Shown here: positions 16,066 through 23,588 of the stretch, piece after piece
Position numbering within the stretch: position 1 is the stretch's first letter
How the letters are laid out: each line of letters opens with the position of its first letter
NCBI RefSeq assembly: GCF_019052365.1
Contig: NZ_JAHQUY010000040.1
Coordinates: 1-29,393, forward strand
Source: Leyella stercorea
GTDB lineage: Bacteria > Bacteroidota > Bacteroidia > Bacteroidales > Bacteroidaceae
DNA: 29,393 nt
Reading direction: 5' to 3'
Notes under the pieces: model-generated
The model's input: only the letters and a program-made list of their open reading frames with translations
Told to the model about the DNA's origin: nothing
The model's database searches: none
Translations under genes and position numbers: made by a program

Positions 16066-16138
16066 CTGTGGGGAAAATGTGGGGAAAAATTAGATAATTA
16101 AAAAGGCTAAATGACTGAAAATAATCACTTAGCCTTTT
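16066..16138. repeat. TGTGGGGAAAA direct repeats and a hairpin upstream of cfxA
   Basis: TGTGGGGAAAA occurs twice in tandem (16066-16088). It is followed by a hairpin with 12 of 13 matching positions between arms 16101-16113 and 16126-16138. The hairpin's right arm abuts the first bases of the Abi remnant, so this may mark one edge of the cfxA segment. Confidence 0.5.
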
Positions 16139-16140
16139 AA

Positions 16141-16440
16141 TCCGTACCCAGACCCGTACTTCGTAATTGCTGCGCCCATCATTCAAGACTGTCAAATCGG
16201 GTCTTTCCTGTCAAGCCAATGATGCCTATGCGTATGCCAAACACATGGATTACGGATTTCTCGTTCCGTGAACAAACACTTTATCCGCAACTCTGCTATG
16301 TGGTGTATTGGCTTAACTCCATTTCTATGGGCAACACTTTTGTTGCAGATTTCAAGCAGCTTTTATCGAAATACCCATCAGTAAGAACTCGTTTATTAGG
16401 CTTTCCTCATAATTGGGAACAAGAGCCTTTGTGGAGATAA
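16141..16440 (+). pseudogene. 3' remnant of an Abi-family (Abi_2) abortive-infection gene
   Basis: An open frame from just after the TAA at 16138-16140 to the stop at 16438-16440 encodes about 99 residues matching the C-terminus of Abi_2/AbiD-AbiF-type phage-resistance proteins. RNCCAHHSRLSNR (about 16162-16200) matches the family's RNxxAHHxRLxNR motif, followed by NTWITDF, YPQLCYVVYWLNS, TFVADFKQLL and LLGFPHNWEQEPLW. The N-terminal two-thirds are missing: the frame is cut where the cfxA upstream hairpin ends. ATG codons at 16219 and 16222 exist but would start after the conserved motif, so an active product is unlikely. It probably records a deletion or insertion that brought cfxA in. Confidence 0.7.
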
Positions 16441-16607
16441 AATAATTGCCCTGTTTCTTAAAAAGCACTGGGGCAAACCAGCTCCGTCTTTAATTGTTTC
16501 CAATAAATGGATTGTTTCAAGCCCCTATAGAAAGAGAACAAAAATTCCTGTGTGAAAATTAATCTACGACAAGGAGCAAGCAAGGAGCAATATCAAACAA
16601 AAATCAA

Positions 16608-16761
16608 TACCTTTGCAGTACATATGAGATAGACCAAAACAAAAGTGGAATATCGGAAACGAATAGCAAGGAAAAGAGAAGAAACGACCCAAGTTGATGT
16701 CCTTTTTGAGTTAATAATCAATAAAAGCGTTAAATCTTCACCTTTTAGAATGTGCAATTAA
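16608..16761 (+). pseudogene. Possible 5' fragment of an AAA_14/DUF4143 ATPase gene
   Basis: TACCTTTGC (16608-16616) is a very good -7 box. A GTG at 16645 opens a 38-codon frame beginning VEYRKRIA, the opening I recall for AAA_14/DUF4143 proteins of Bacteroidota (usually M-YRKRIAD). After about eight residues the resemblance stops and the frame ends at 16759-16761. The simplest reading is that element 2 inserted near codon 9-10 of this gene, leaving promoter and first codons. It rests on a very short match and could be chance. Confidence 0.35.
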
Positions 16762-16832
16762 AAATAACAACCATATTTCTGACTTATTATCTATAAAATA
16801 TTGAGTAATAATCGGTTGTAAATACTCATATT

Positions 16833-17000
16833 ATTTCTACCGTGGAGAATTTGCGGAGCTTTTATTTTGTCATATCGTGAACGTAGTTGACAAGGGTTTA
16901 CGAGTGGTTACGATGGAGGACAGATTTGAAGCTGATAGGCAAAAAGCGTTATATCGTGGACTGGGTTGACAAAGGTTGTCAATGGTTCACTTCCGTTTAC
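16833..17000 (+). promoter_or_regulatory. Two-block array of 10-bp-phased GTTKAC hexamers (element 2)
   Basis: Same architecture as 6895-7062. CGTGGAGAATTTGCGG starts at 16841. Block A begins GTCATATCGTG at 16869 with GTTGAC 16886, GTTTAC 16896, GGTTAC 16906 and GAGGAC 16916. Block B begins GTTATATCGTG at 16948 with GTTGAC 16965, GTTGTC 16975, GTTCAC 16985 and GTTTAC 16995. Offsets 17/27/37/47, the 79-base block distance and the position about 50 bases before the HTH start codon are conserved, while the bases between hexamers differ. Confidence 0.7.
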
Positions 17001-17050
17001 TACATCGGTGGAATACTCAAAGTATGTAGAACATAGCAATATCAAAGAGT

Positions 17051-18001
17051 ATGAGACCGACAAGAAAATGTGAATTTTGTGGCAAGACATTCGTGCCAAG
17101 AAGCGGTATGCAGAAATACTGTTCCGAGGAATGTCAGGCAGAGGCAAAACGTCTTAGGAAGAAAAGACAGCAGGACTTGATTAACGGTATTGAGCCAATC
17201 ATGGATCTGCAACATCAGGAGTATCTTACATTCTCAAAGGCAGCTTTGCTGATGGGATGCACCCGACAGTATATCTACAAACTTGTGGCTAACGGCAAGT
17301 TGAAGGCATCAAGATTGAGCAGCAGAATGGCATTCGTAAGAAAGGCTGATATAGAGAAGATGTTTGAGGGTAATCCCTACAAGCGTGTGGTTCCTGCCAG
17401 CAAGAGCAAGCTCTGTAAAAAGGCAAAAACAGAAAAGCCAACACAAAACAAGGAACCGACAAAAGGGAAAGAGGAGAATGAGGTGCTTGACTATTATTCG
17501 GGCGAGGAAGTGATGTCCATTTATAAGGTCAAGAAGTCTTGGCTCTACACCTCCGCCAAGCGCAACCAGATACCGATGTGTCGTATCGCTGGCAAGAACT
17601 ATTACAGCAAACGGCATATTGATGAGTTCTTCGGTACTGCCATTGACCTCAACAGCATAACGGAATGGGTGACGGCTGATGATGTAGAGGAAGCTTTCAG
17701 CATGAGCAAGTCAGCACTTAGGGCATACACCTACCGCCATAAGATACCGACCAAACGTGAGTATGGTCGCACCTATTATTCCAAGGAACATCTTGAAGGA
17801 CTGCGCAGGACTGACCTTATGAGCGATGACAACTATTATACCACTGAACAAGTGCAACAGTTGTATGGTCTGACAAGTGCCAATATCTGCCATATCGTGA
17901 GAGTTCACCATATTAGTAAGGTAAAAGTGGGTGTAAAGAATCTGCTTTTGAAGGTGGATGTGGAGCGAGCAATGGCAGAAAGAGCAGCAAAAGGACTGTG
18001 A
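17051..18001 (+). CDS. Zinc-finger and multi-HTH DNA-binding protein (element 2)
   Basis: A 316-residue homologue of the protein at 7114-8049. It keeps the CX2C-X13-CX3C finger (CEFCGK...YCSEEC) and four excisionase-type HTH segments: YLTFSKAALLMGCTRQYI, YSGEEVMSIYKVKKSWLY, VTADDVEEAFSMSKSALR and YYTTEQVQQLYGLTSANI. The linker after the first HTH differs most (lysine/glutamate-rich, about residues 112-145); the DNA-contacting parts are nearly unchanged, fitting the conserved hexamer array upstream. It precedes integrase 2 by 128 bases. Excision or targeting is inferred from this pairing. Confidence 0.8.
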   Translation: MRPTRKCEFCGKTFVPRSGMQKYCSEECQAEAKRLRKKRQQDLINGIEPIMDLQHQEYLTFSKAALLMGCTRQYIYKLVANGKLKASRLSSRMAFVRKADIEKMFEGNPYKRVVPASKSKLCKKAKTEKPTQNKEPTKGKEENEVLDYYSGEEVMSIYKVKKSWLYTSAKRNQIPMCRIAGKNYYSKRHIDEFFGTAIDLNSITEWVTADDVEEAFSMSKSALRAYTYRHKIPTKREYGRTYYSKEHLEGLRRTDLMSDDNYYTTEQVQQLYGLTSANICHIVRVHHISKVKVGVKNLLLKVDVERAMAERAAKGL

Positions 18002-18053
18002 TTTCAAATGATTTCAGCATTATCCATCAATGACTGCAAATAATTGGAGTCAC

Positions 18054-18077
18054 GGAGATTTCATTCCGTTATTTTGC
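18054..18077 (+). promoter_or_regulatory. Operator-like site and -7 box ahead of integrase 2
   Basis: CACGGAGATTTCATTCCG contains the inverted pair CGGA/TCCG and corresponds to the CGTGGAG...CACGG site before integrase 1. TTATTTTGC follows at 18069-18077 as a weak -7 box. Diverged from the element 1 copies. Confidence 0.4.
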
Positions 18078-18129
18078 AGCTGTGAAGAGACACTTCACCA
18101 CGGATAATCATCAATAATACATATCAGTT

Positions 18130-19251
18130 ATGAGCAACATTTGCAAGACCGTATCATTGCGTACACGCAAAATCAAGGACGGACACATGCTGTCCTATTA
18201 TCTTGACTATTATCCAGGCTATCGTGACGAGAGCACGATGAAAGTCATTCGCCATGAGTCGCTTGGCATCTACATCTATGCCAAACCGAAGAACCAGATG
18301 GAACAGAAGTACAACCTCAACCTTACGGCAAGAGCCGAGGCGATACGCTGCCGTCGCTTCGAGGCTATCGTCAACGAGCGTTACGACTTCTTCGACAAGG
18401 AGAAGATGAAGGGAGATTTCCTTGCCTACTTCAAGAAACTGGCGGACAAGAAGAATTCCAAGTGGCAGCACGTCTATATGCACTTTCGTTCCTTCACGCA
18501 AGGCAAGTGTACCTTCGGTGAGATAAACGTGGACTTGTGCAACAGATTTCGTGAGTATCTGTTGACAGCACCACAGGGACTGCATAAGAACAGAAAGCTA
18601 CATATCAACTCGGCAGCCAACTACTGGTCAACTTTCCGTGCTTCAATCCACACTGCCTATCGTGACCGCAAGATAAAGGAGAACCCGAACGGTTTCTTGG
18701 AGCGTATCGAGACAATCCCGACTGACAAGGAGCATCTTTCACAAGACGAGGTTATCCGCTTGGCATCCACACCTTGCTCCGCCCCTGCCTTGAAACGTGC
18801 GTTTCTGTTCTCTTGCCTAACGGCTTTGAGAAAGAGCGACATTAAGAAACTCACTTGGGAGGAAATACAGCCATACGGCAGCGATGGTGTGATGTATGTC
18901 ACCACACGAATGCAGAAGACAAAAGACATCGTGCATAACCCAATCAGTGAGGAAGCCTTGGAACTGATAGGCTATTCACCAGATAAACGAGGTAAGGTGT
19001 TCCCTGATTTCAAAGACTCCATGACACAGGCACCGCTGAAAAATTGGCTGAAAGATGCAGGGATTACCAAGCATATCTCCTATCATTGCTCACGCCACAG
19101 CTTTGCCTGTCTCCAGTTGGACGCAGGAACAAGTATTGCCGTAGTGCAGCGTTATCTCGGTCACAAGAATGTGGCAACTACAGAGGTGTATGCCAAGATT
19201 TCCGATGCTCAGAAACGTGCTTCGGTTGGCTGTATCACCTTGAAGAAGTAA
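18130..19251 (+). CDS. int: Tyrosine recombinase / integrase of element 2
   Basis: A 373-residue integrase homologous along its full length to the one at 8191-9309. Catalytic residues are R234 (TALRKSD), H319 and R322 (HCSRHS), H345 (YLGHKN) and Y354 (TTEVYAK). The core-binding domain keeps DFLAYFKKLAD and HINSAANYWSTFR. The C-terminal tails differ (QKRASVGCITLKK versus QQMCQVVDKITLKRK). Having two active-looking integrases of one family in adjacent elements makes cross-recognition possible. A hairpin terminator follows. Confidence 0.92.
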   Translation: MSNICKTVSLRTRKIKDGHMLSYYLDYYPGYRDESTMKVIRHESLGIYIYAKPKNQMEQKYNLNLTARAEAIRCRRFEAIVNERYDFFDKEKMKGDFLAYFKKLADKKNSKWQHVYMHFRSFTQGKCTFGEINVDLCNRFREYLLTAPQGLHKNRKLHINSAANYWSTFRASIHTAYRDRKIKENPNGFLERIETIPTDKEHLSQDEVIRLASTPCSAPALKRAFLFSCLTALRKSDIKKLTWEEIQPYGSDGVMYVTTRMQKTKDIVHNPISEEALELIGYSPDKRGKVFPDFKDSMTQAPLKNWLKDAGITKHISYHCSRHSFACLQLDAGTSIAVVQRYLGHKNVATTEVYAKISDAQKRASVGCITLKK

Positions 19252-19271
19252 CCATTTGACAATAACACGCA

Positions 19272-19313
19272 GAAAAGGACTGTTGGAATGATAGTGTTCC
19301 AATAGTCCTTTTC
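19272..19313 (+). terminator. Hairpin terminator after integrase 2
   Basis: Arms 19272-19288 and 19297-19313 pair at 16 of 17 positions around an 8-base loop, and CGTTTTG follows. It lies about 20 bases past the stop codon, like the terminator after integrase 1. Confidence 0.8.
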
Positions 19314-19469
19314 TCGTTTTGTTGGTTCTATTTGCTGTCGTGGATAGAACCAATTCGACAAATACATTCCAATTTCTGTTGATATTGAGGAGGAACTGCA
19401 AATATCCCTTTTCTTCATCCTTACCTTTGTAGTCAGCAATTAGCGGCAACTGGCACTAACGAGCAGTTT

Positions 19470-19493
19470 TAAAGTATGATTCAGAGTATGATA
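19470..19493. repeat. Tandem 12-base repeats (element 2)
   Basis: TAAAGTATGATT (19470-19481) and CAGAGTATGATA (19482-19493) lie side by side, followed by TCATA. They match the pair at 9409-9432 in element 1 in unit length, order and genetic position. Confidence 0.55.
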
Positions 19494-19618
19494 TCATATT
19501 AGAACGCTAATAAAGCGTAAAAGAAAGAGTGCCAGAGAACGTAAATGCGGTTTTTACATGCTTCTGCATCTAACTTTGTGGAAGTTTTTGAACGAATAAC
19601 AATAAAACGAATACAATA

Positions 19619-20386
19619 ATGATAGAAAACAAGACAACTTCAGATTGTACCATCTACGCTTTTGTTGGTACGGCAATTCTCGCCATCTCTCTTGTCGTGG
19701 CTATGTATGTAGGCAATGACTTTCACCAAAGTCTGTTTGTCGAGTCAATCATCTTTGTAGGGAGCAACATCCTGCTTTGGGCGATATTCATTTCCATGGT
19801 GAATTATCCCTATGAACTGATGACCATTGGTAGCAACAGCAAGACAAAGAAAAACGTTGTAGAAGCAGAGCCAGCAACAGAACAAGAACAGCCAATGCAA
19901 ACATTACCACAAAGAGAGTCAGCACAATACAGTCATGAGGACTATGCCAAGTGTGTAGAGGCACAAGAAAAAGAAGCACAGGAGATAAAGGAAAAACGAA
20001 CGAGAGCCGTACTTGACTATGTGCATCGTACCATGTCACGTTTCCTTTATGAGGAAGATTTGTACAAGGTAATTGAGGCTATCACGGAATGGAGCAACGA
20101 CACCAACTATACCCCGACAGCAATAAGCCGTTTCAAGGAGACGGTTAAGAATATCCCACTCAGACACTTTGTCTGGAATATCTCAGAACGTTTGGGTAAG
20201 CGTGATTACACAATGGCAATGCGAATAGCCTTTATCAAGGCTTTGTTTCCCAAACCTTTTGAAGGCTTGGACTACAGCACATTGAAGAACCTGAAAGCAC
20301 CATGCTCCAATGATGTCATTCCGATTGATGAGCCAGACAATGGTGGATACGATTTCCATGATGTGACGGAGAAAATTCCCGAATAA
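19619..20386 (+). CDS. Two-helix membrane protein of element 2, function unknown
   Basis: A 255-residue homologue of the protein at 9557-10414. Two membrane helices are predicted at about residues 9-31 (AILAISLVVAMYVG) and 39-61 (SNILLWAIFISMV). The linker is shorter and glutamine/glutamate-rich. The C-terminal domain retains YTPTAISRFK, NIPLRHFVWNISER, FIKALFPKPF and IPIDEPDNG. No named family is recognised. Strong conservation of this tail between elements with exchanged helicases suggests that its partner is something the elements share, such as the integrase, HTH protein or a host factor. Confidence 0.7.
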   Translation: MIENKTTSDCTIYAFVGTAILAISLVVAMYVGNDFHQSLFVESIIFVGSNILLWAIFISMVNYPYELMTIGSNSKTKKNVVEAEPATEQEQPMQTLPQRESAQYSHEDYAKCVEAQEKEAQEIKEKRTRAVLDYVHRTMSRFLYEEDLYKVIEAITEWSNDTNYTPTAISRFKETVKNIPLRHFVWNISERLGKRDYTMAMRIAFIKALFPKPFEGLDYSTLKNLKAPCSNDVIPIDEPDNGGYDFHDVTEKIPE

Positions 20387-20408
20387 TCCCTATTGTTAGA
20401 GTTAATCC

Positions 20409-20470
20409 TTCGTGAATGACAAATGACTGTCACGAACCTCAGTAACGGAAGCATCATTCTGTTCCTTTGC
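20409..20470 (+). promoter_or_regulatory. Operator-like palindrome and -7 box ahead of HTH gene 2
   Basis: TTCGTGA (20409-20415) and TCACGAA (20430-20436) form a perfect 7-base inverted repeat with 14 bases between. TTCCTTTGC (20462-20470) is the same -7-like box seen at 8125-8133, and a close relative is at 10574-10582. Likely bound by an element-encoded HTH protein. Confidence 0.5.
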
Positions 20471-20494
20471 ACCAGTTATTAACAAAGTATCAGA

Positions 20495-20866
20495 ATGAAT
20501 AAGGAATTAACTTTCAACGACCTTCCAATGGTCGTTGCCCAGCTTCGGGACGAAGTGGTGGGCATGAAGCAGATGATCATCAGTCTGCAATCACAGAACA
20601 AGCCACACAAGGCGAACACGCACATACCTATGAGTGTGGAGGAAGCATCGGCATATCTAAAGATGCCGATGGCAACTCTCTACATGAAACTTGGCAACGG
20701 CAGCATTCCTGCCACCAAGCCAGGCAAACGTTACTGCCTTTATCAAGATGAACTTGACAAGTGGCTGGAGACTAACCGCAAGAATCCAGTACCTCTTACA
20801 GCTGAGGAGGAGAATGCAGCCATTCTTGCAGGAAACAAGCGCAAGCCGAAACCCTTAAACTGGTAA
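20495..20866 (+). CDS. Small excisionase-family HTH protein (element 2)
   Basis: A 123-residue homologue of the protein at 10614-10988. It opens with LTFNDLPMVVAQLRDEV, has an HTH_17 domain at about residues 44-95 (MSVEEASAYLKMPMATLY, then PATKPGKRYCLYQDELDKWL), and a basic end (KRKPKPLNW). The start at 20495 is well placed 24 bases after the -7 box. The next gene begins 4 bases after its stop, so the two are probably one transcript. Excisionase or replication-control function is inferred from family and position. Confidence 0.8.
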   Translation: MNKELTFNDLPMVVAQLRDEVVGMKQMIISLQSQNKPHKANTHIPMSVEEASAYLKMPMATLYMKLGNGSIPATKPGKRYCLYQDELDKWLETNRKNPVPLTAEEENAAILAGNKRKPKPLNW

Positions 20867-20870
20867 TCGT

Positions 20871-22262
20871 ATGGATGCGCTTGAACTCTGCAACAAAATC
20901 AACATGGAAGCCGAGTCTTTAGCGGACTCAGGCTTCCCTCTTGAGGTGTTTCCACAAAAAATGCAGTCCATCATCATAGACATGGTGGTGCACGGCAATT
21001 TCAAGGTGGATTATGTCGCCATGTCTATGCTGTCGGCAGCATCAGCGGCTCTTGGCAATACCTATCGTATTCACGTTAAGCAGGATTGGGACACGAATGC
21101 CGCCCTTTATATCATATTGGTTGGCAGACCTGGCATGGGCAAAACTCCACCATTACAGCTTGCATACAAGCCAATTCGGGAGTATGAACGCAAGCTGTTT
21201 GACAAGTTTTGCCATGAACTTGACCTATATGAGGCAGCATGTGCAACAAAGGAAAGCGGAAGCAAGGACATGAAGAAGCCTATTCTGAAAAGGGTCACAT
21301 TGGATGACTTTACATTGGAGGCTCTGGTATTGGAGCATTACAACAACTTGCGTGGCATAGCCATCAACTATGATGAGATTCTCGGACTGCTTGCCAATAC
21401 AGACAGGTATGGGAAAAATCCCATGCTTGAACGCCTACTTTCCATCTGGAGCGGATGCCACTTGGAGAACACCCGTGTCAAGAATGACCGCCCACAACGT
21501 GTAGAAGAGCCATGTGTCAACATCATCGGTACAACACAGACCAAACGAATGAAGGAACTGATGGCTTCCAAATTCATGGATACAGGTTTTCTTGACCGTA
21601 TTCTGGTTGTATATCCCAAATCCAAGAAAGTTCCACACTGGCTGGATGAGGAAGACAGCCATGTGCGCCAGAGCGAGGCTTCAAGAAAATGGGCTGACAT
21701 CATCGGGAAAATCTTTGGACTTGACTATGCAAGGTGTAATGACACAAATGAATGTTGTCCAAATATCCTTTATATGGACAAGGACGCACATTCCCTTTTC
21801 TTTGGTTGGTGGAACAGAAATGTGGATGCCATCAATGCCATAGAGGACGATGAAGATGTTGAAACGAGGGTGATGAAGCACAATACCCACGTCGCACGCA
21901 TTGCCTTATTGCTCCAAGCTCTAAGATACGCCTGTGGCGAGAGCCATCTGCAAAGTATTGATGTGGATTCCATAGAAGGAGCATTACGACTCAATGAATA
22001 CTGTGAGAATTGCTATCAACGCTGCCGAGCCTTTGTTGCTGAAGATACCTGTGATTCTATGTCCAAGGAGTTGCTGTATCTGTTGGAAGACAGCTTTGAC
22101 ACAAAAACAGCCATAAAAACAGGAATGGAGAATCTGCGTGTTACAGACCGTACTGTGATGAACTATATAAAGGAGCTTATGAAGTCTGGACTAATCACAA
22201 AGTCAAAGAAAGGATTTTACGAAAAAGTAAAGTTCGAAACAGGACAGGCAACTGAAACATAA
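20871..22262 (+). CDS. DUF3987-type P-loop ATPase (replication protein of element 2)
   Basis: A 463-residue protein with the features of DUF3987 ATPases, found beside primases in mobile elements and taken to be helicase-like. The Walker A motif is GRPGMGKT (85-92), with the following PPLQLAYKPI typical of the family. Residues about 160-180 hold a likely Walker B region (GIAINYDEILGLL). The C-terminus (about 390-455) is a winged-HTH (DRTVMNYIKELMKSGLI) that could bind DNA. It takes the exact place of the RepA-like ATPase of element 1 but is not similar to it, so the helicase module has been exchanged. The heptamer array begins inside its final codons. Confidence 0.75.
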   Translation: MDALELCNKINMEAESLADSGFPLEVFPQKMQSIIIDMVVHGNFKVDYVAMSMLSAASAALGNTYRIHVKQDWDTNAALYIILVGRPGMGKTPPLQLAYKPIREYERKLFDKFCHELDLYEAACATKESGSKDMKKPILKRVTLDDFTLEALVLEHYNNLRGIAINYDEILGLLANTDRYGKNPMLERLLSIWSGCHLENTRVKNDRPQRVEEPCVNIIGTTQTKRMKELMASKFMDTGFLDRILVVYPKSKKVPHWLDEEDSHVRQSEASRKWADIIGKIFGLDYARCNDTNECCPNILYMDKDAHSLFFGWWNRNVDAINAIEDDEDVETRVMKHNTHVARIALLLQALRYACGESHLQSIDVDSIEGALRLNEYCENCYQRCRAFVAEDTCDSMSKELLYLLEDSFDTKTAIKTGMENLRVTDRTVMNYIKELMKSGLITKSKKGFYEKVKFETGQATET

Positions 22263-22369
22263 ACCAACCTGTTTTCAGTATTCATTTGTTTCAGTTTTTC
22301 AGTTGACAAGTGCGTAACTGAAAACATGAAAGAACTGAAAGCTGAAATTCACCAATAATTCATTTCAGT
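22251..22369. repeat. Heptamer array TTTCAGT / ACTGAAA (iteron-like, element 2)
   Basis: ACTGAAA at 22251; TTTCAGT at 22273, 22289 and 22297; ACTGAAA at 22317 and 22334 with a variant GCTGAAA at 22341; TTTCAGT at 22363. The central part is three copies one way followed by three the other way, as in the TGTCCCA array of element 1. It fills the 111-base gap between ATPase and primase genes. Confidence 0.65.
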
Positions 22370-22373
22370 TACG

Positions 22374-23399
22374 ATGATGAACGAGTATAGATTTCACTTG
22401 GAGAAATACAGATCGGGTAATCGTTACACATGCCCGAATTGTGAGCGCAAGCGTTGTTTCACAAGATACATAGATGATGAGGGGGAAGTGTCCTTCCCTG
22501 ACAATGTAGGCAAATGCGACCATGAGCATAGTTGTGGGTATCACTATACTCCTAAAGACTATTTCCGTGAGCATCCAGACTTTCTATCTAAGGACAAATT
22601 GCCATATCCGACAAGAAGGAATATCCAACAGAAAGTCGTAGAAAAGCCTATTTCCTATATCGCCAACGCTATTATGGAGCGTTCCTTGTCTCATTACGGA
22701 ATCAATCCGTTATACCAGTACCTTTCCAAGGTCTTTGGTGAACAAGAGACAGAAAGGCTGATGAAGATGTATCATGTCGGAACATCCTATAAGTGGGGAG
22801 GCTCAACCATTTATTGGCAAGTTGACAAGGATGATAAGGTGAGGACTGGCAAGGTCATGCTATATAATTCCAAAGACGGACATCGTGTGAAAGAGCCACG
22901 TTCTTATGTTGGATGGGCGCATGCTTTTCTTCATCTTCCAGATTTCAACTTGTGCCAATGTTTCTTTGGTGAGCATTTGCTGGCACAGCATCCCACAATG
23001 TCGGTCGCTATTGTCGAGAGCGAAAAAACTGCCATAATCGCATCACATTTCATCCCCAATTTCATCTGGCTGGCAACTGGAGGTATGCATGGCTGTCTCA
23101 ACCAAATCGCTGTCAAGGTATTGGGAGGTCGGGACATCATTCTATTCCCTGACCTTGGAGCAACGGACAAATGGAAATCAAAAATTCCATTGCTGCAATC
23201 TGTTTGCAAAAGGGTTGTCATAAGCAACATCTTGGAAGACAATGCCACCGATGAACAAAAGACCAAAGGTCTTGACATTGCAGACTTCCTGCTGATGACG
23301 GAAACACCGCAGATGGCGCTACAAAGGCTGATAAAGCAACATCCGCCACTCCAACATCTGATAGACTGTCTTGGGTTGGTGTTGGTGGAAGAGTCATAG
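22374..23399 (+). CDS. Zinc-finger/Toprim primase-like protein (element 2)
   Basis: A 341-residue homologue of the protein at 12095-13210. The zinc site uses C20, C23, C48 and C54 (CPNCER...CDHEHSCGYHYTPKDYF). The middle keeps STIYWQVDKDDKVRTGKVM and the Toprim-like core keeps IVESEKTA and WLATGG. The DxD motif, however, reads FPDLGA where element 1 has FPDADA, so the second acidic residue is absent. This may alter metal binding or show that the motif is not needed as in true primases. Start at 22374 or the adjacent ATG at 22377. Like its homologue it is followed by a hairpin-rich gap and then the relaxase. Confidence 0.78.
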   Translation: MMNEYRFHLEKYRSGNRYTCPNCERKRCFTRYIDDEGEVSFPDNVGKCDHEHSCGYHYTPKDYFREHPDFLSKDKLPYPTRRNIQQKVVEKPISYIANAIMERSLSHYGINPLYQYLSKVFGEQETERLMKMYHVGTSYKWGGSTIYWQVDKDDKVRTGKVMLYNSKDGHRVKEPRSYVGWAHAFLHLPDFNLCQCFFGEHLLAQHPTMSVAIVESEKTAIIASHFIPNFIWLATGGMHGCLNQIAVKVLGGRDIILFPDLGATDKWKSKIPLLQSVCKRVVISNILEDNATDEQKTKGLDIADFLLMTETPQMALQRLIKQHPPLQHLIDCLGLVLVEES

Positions 23400-23422
23400 C
23401 AGAGTGGGTAAGGATCTGCGAG

Positions 23423-23537
23423 CACGCTTGCGTGACGGACTTTCAAAAAAGTCCTAAACATAATAGGGACTTTTAGATTCACCTGCTGACGCTGTTCACT
23501 TAAAAAGTCCTTCTGTTATGCTCAGGCTCCGCCCGAG
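23423..23537. other. Hairpin-rich candidate oriT of element 2
   Basis: The 189-base gap before the relaxase holds CACGC/GCGTG (23423-23434), GGACTTT/AAAGTCC (23437-23454), a competing AAAAGTCC/GGACTTTT pair (23447-23474), another AAAGTCC at 23504-23510, and an imperfect CTCAGG/CCCGAG hairpin (23521-23537). The GGACTTT arms can pair in more than one way. Position matches the oriT candidate of element 1; sequence does not. Confidence 0.45.
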
Positions 23538-23588
23538 ACCTGTCTCCAATTATACAAGAACTACGTTACAAACTCAAACAAGATTCTT

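Larger units (their letters stand above)
16441..17050. other. Junction between elements 1 and 2
   Basis: No complete gene. In order: an imperfect hairpin after the Abi remnant (TTGCCC at 16446, GGGGCAA at 16470-16476), tandem 11-base repeats CAAGGAGCAAG/CAAGGAGCAAT (16570-16591), the promoter and possible AAA_14 fragment (16608-16761), then the element 2 leader. Alignment with element 1 is convincing only from about 16833, where ATTTCT and CGTGGAGAATTTGCGG reappear. Confidence 0.5.
19252..19618. other. Non-coding region between integrase 2 and the membrane-protein gene
   Basis: Holds the terminator (19272-19313), a second perfect 10-base inverted repeat (TTGGTTCTAT 19322-19331, ATAGAACCAA 19344-19353), the tandem 12-base repeats (19470-19493) and a -7 box TAACTTTG (19571-19578) for the next gene. 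The minus-strand frames here cross the terminators and look spurious. Confidence 0.6.

Noticed and set aside
6600..16700. A direct repeat marking attachment sites of element 1
   Set aside because: I compared the left flank near 6610-6660 with 16440-16700 by eye and found no shared core longer than chance, so element ends are left open.
19209..19439. Minus-strand frames after integrase 2
   Set aside because: They pass through two perfect or near-perfect hairpins and show no family likeness.
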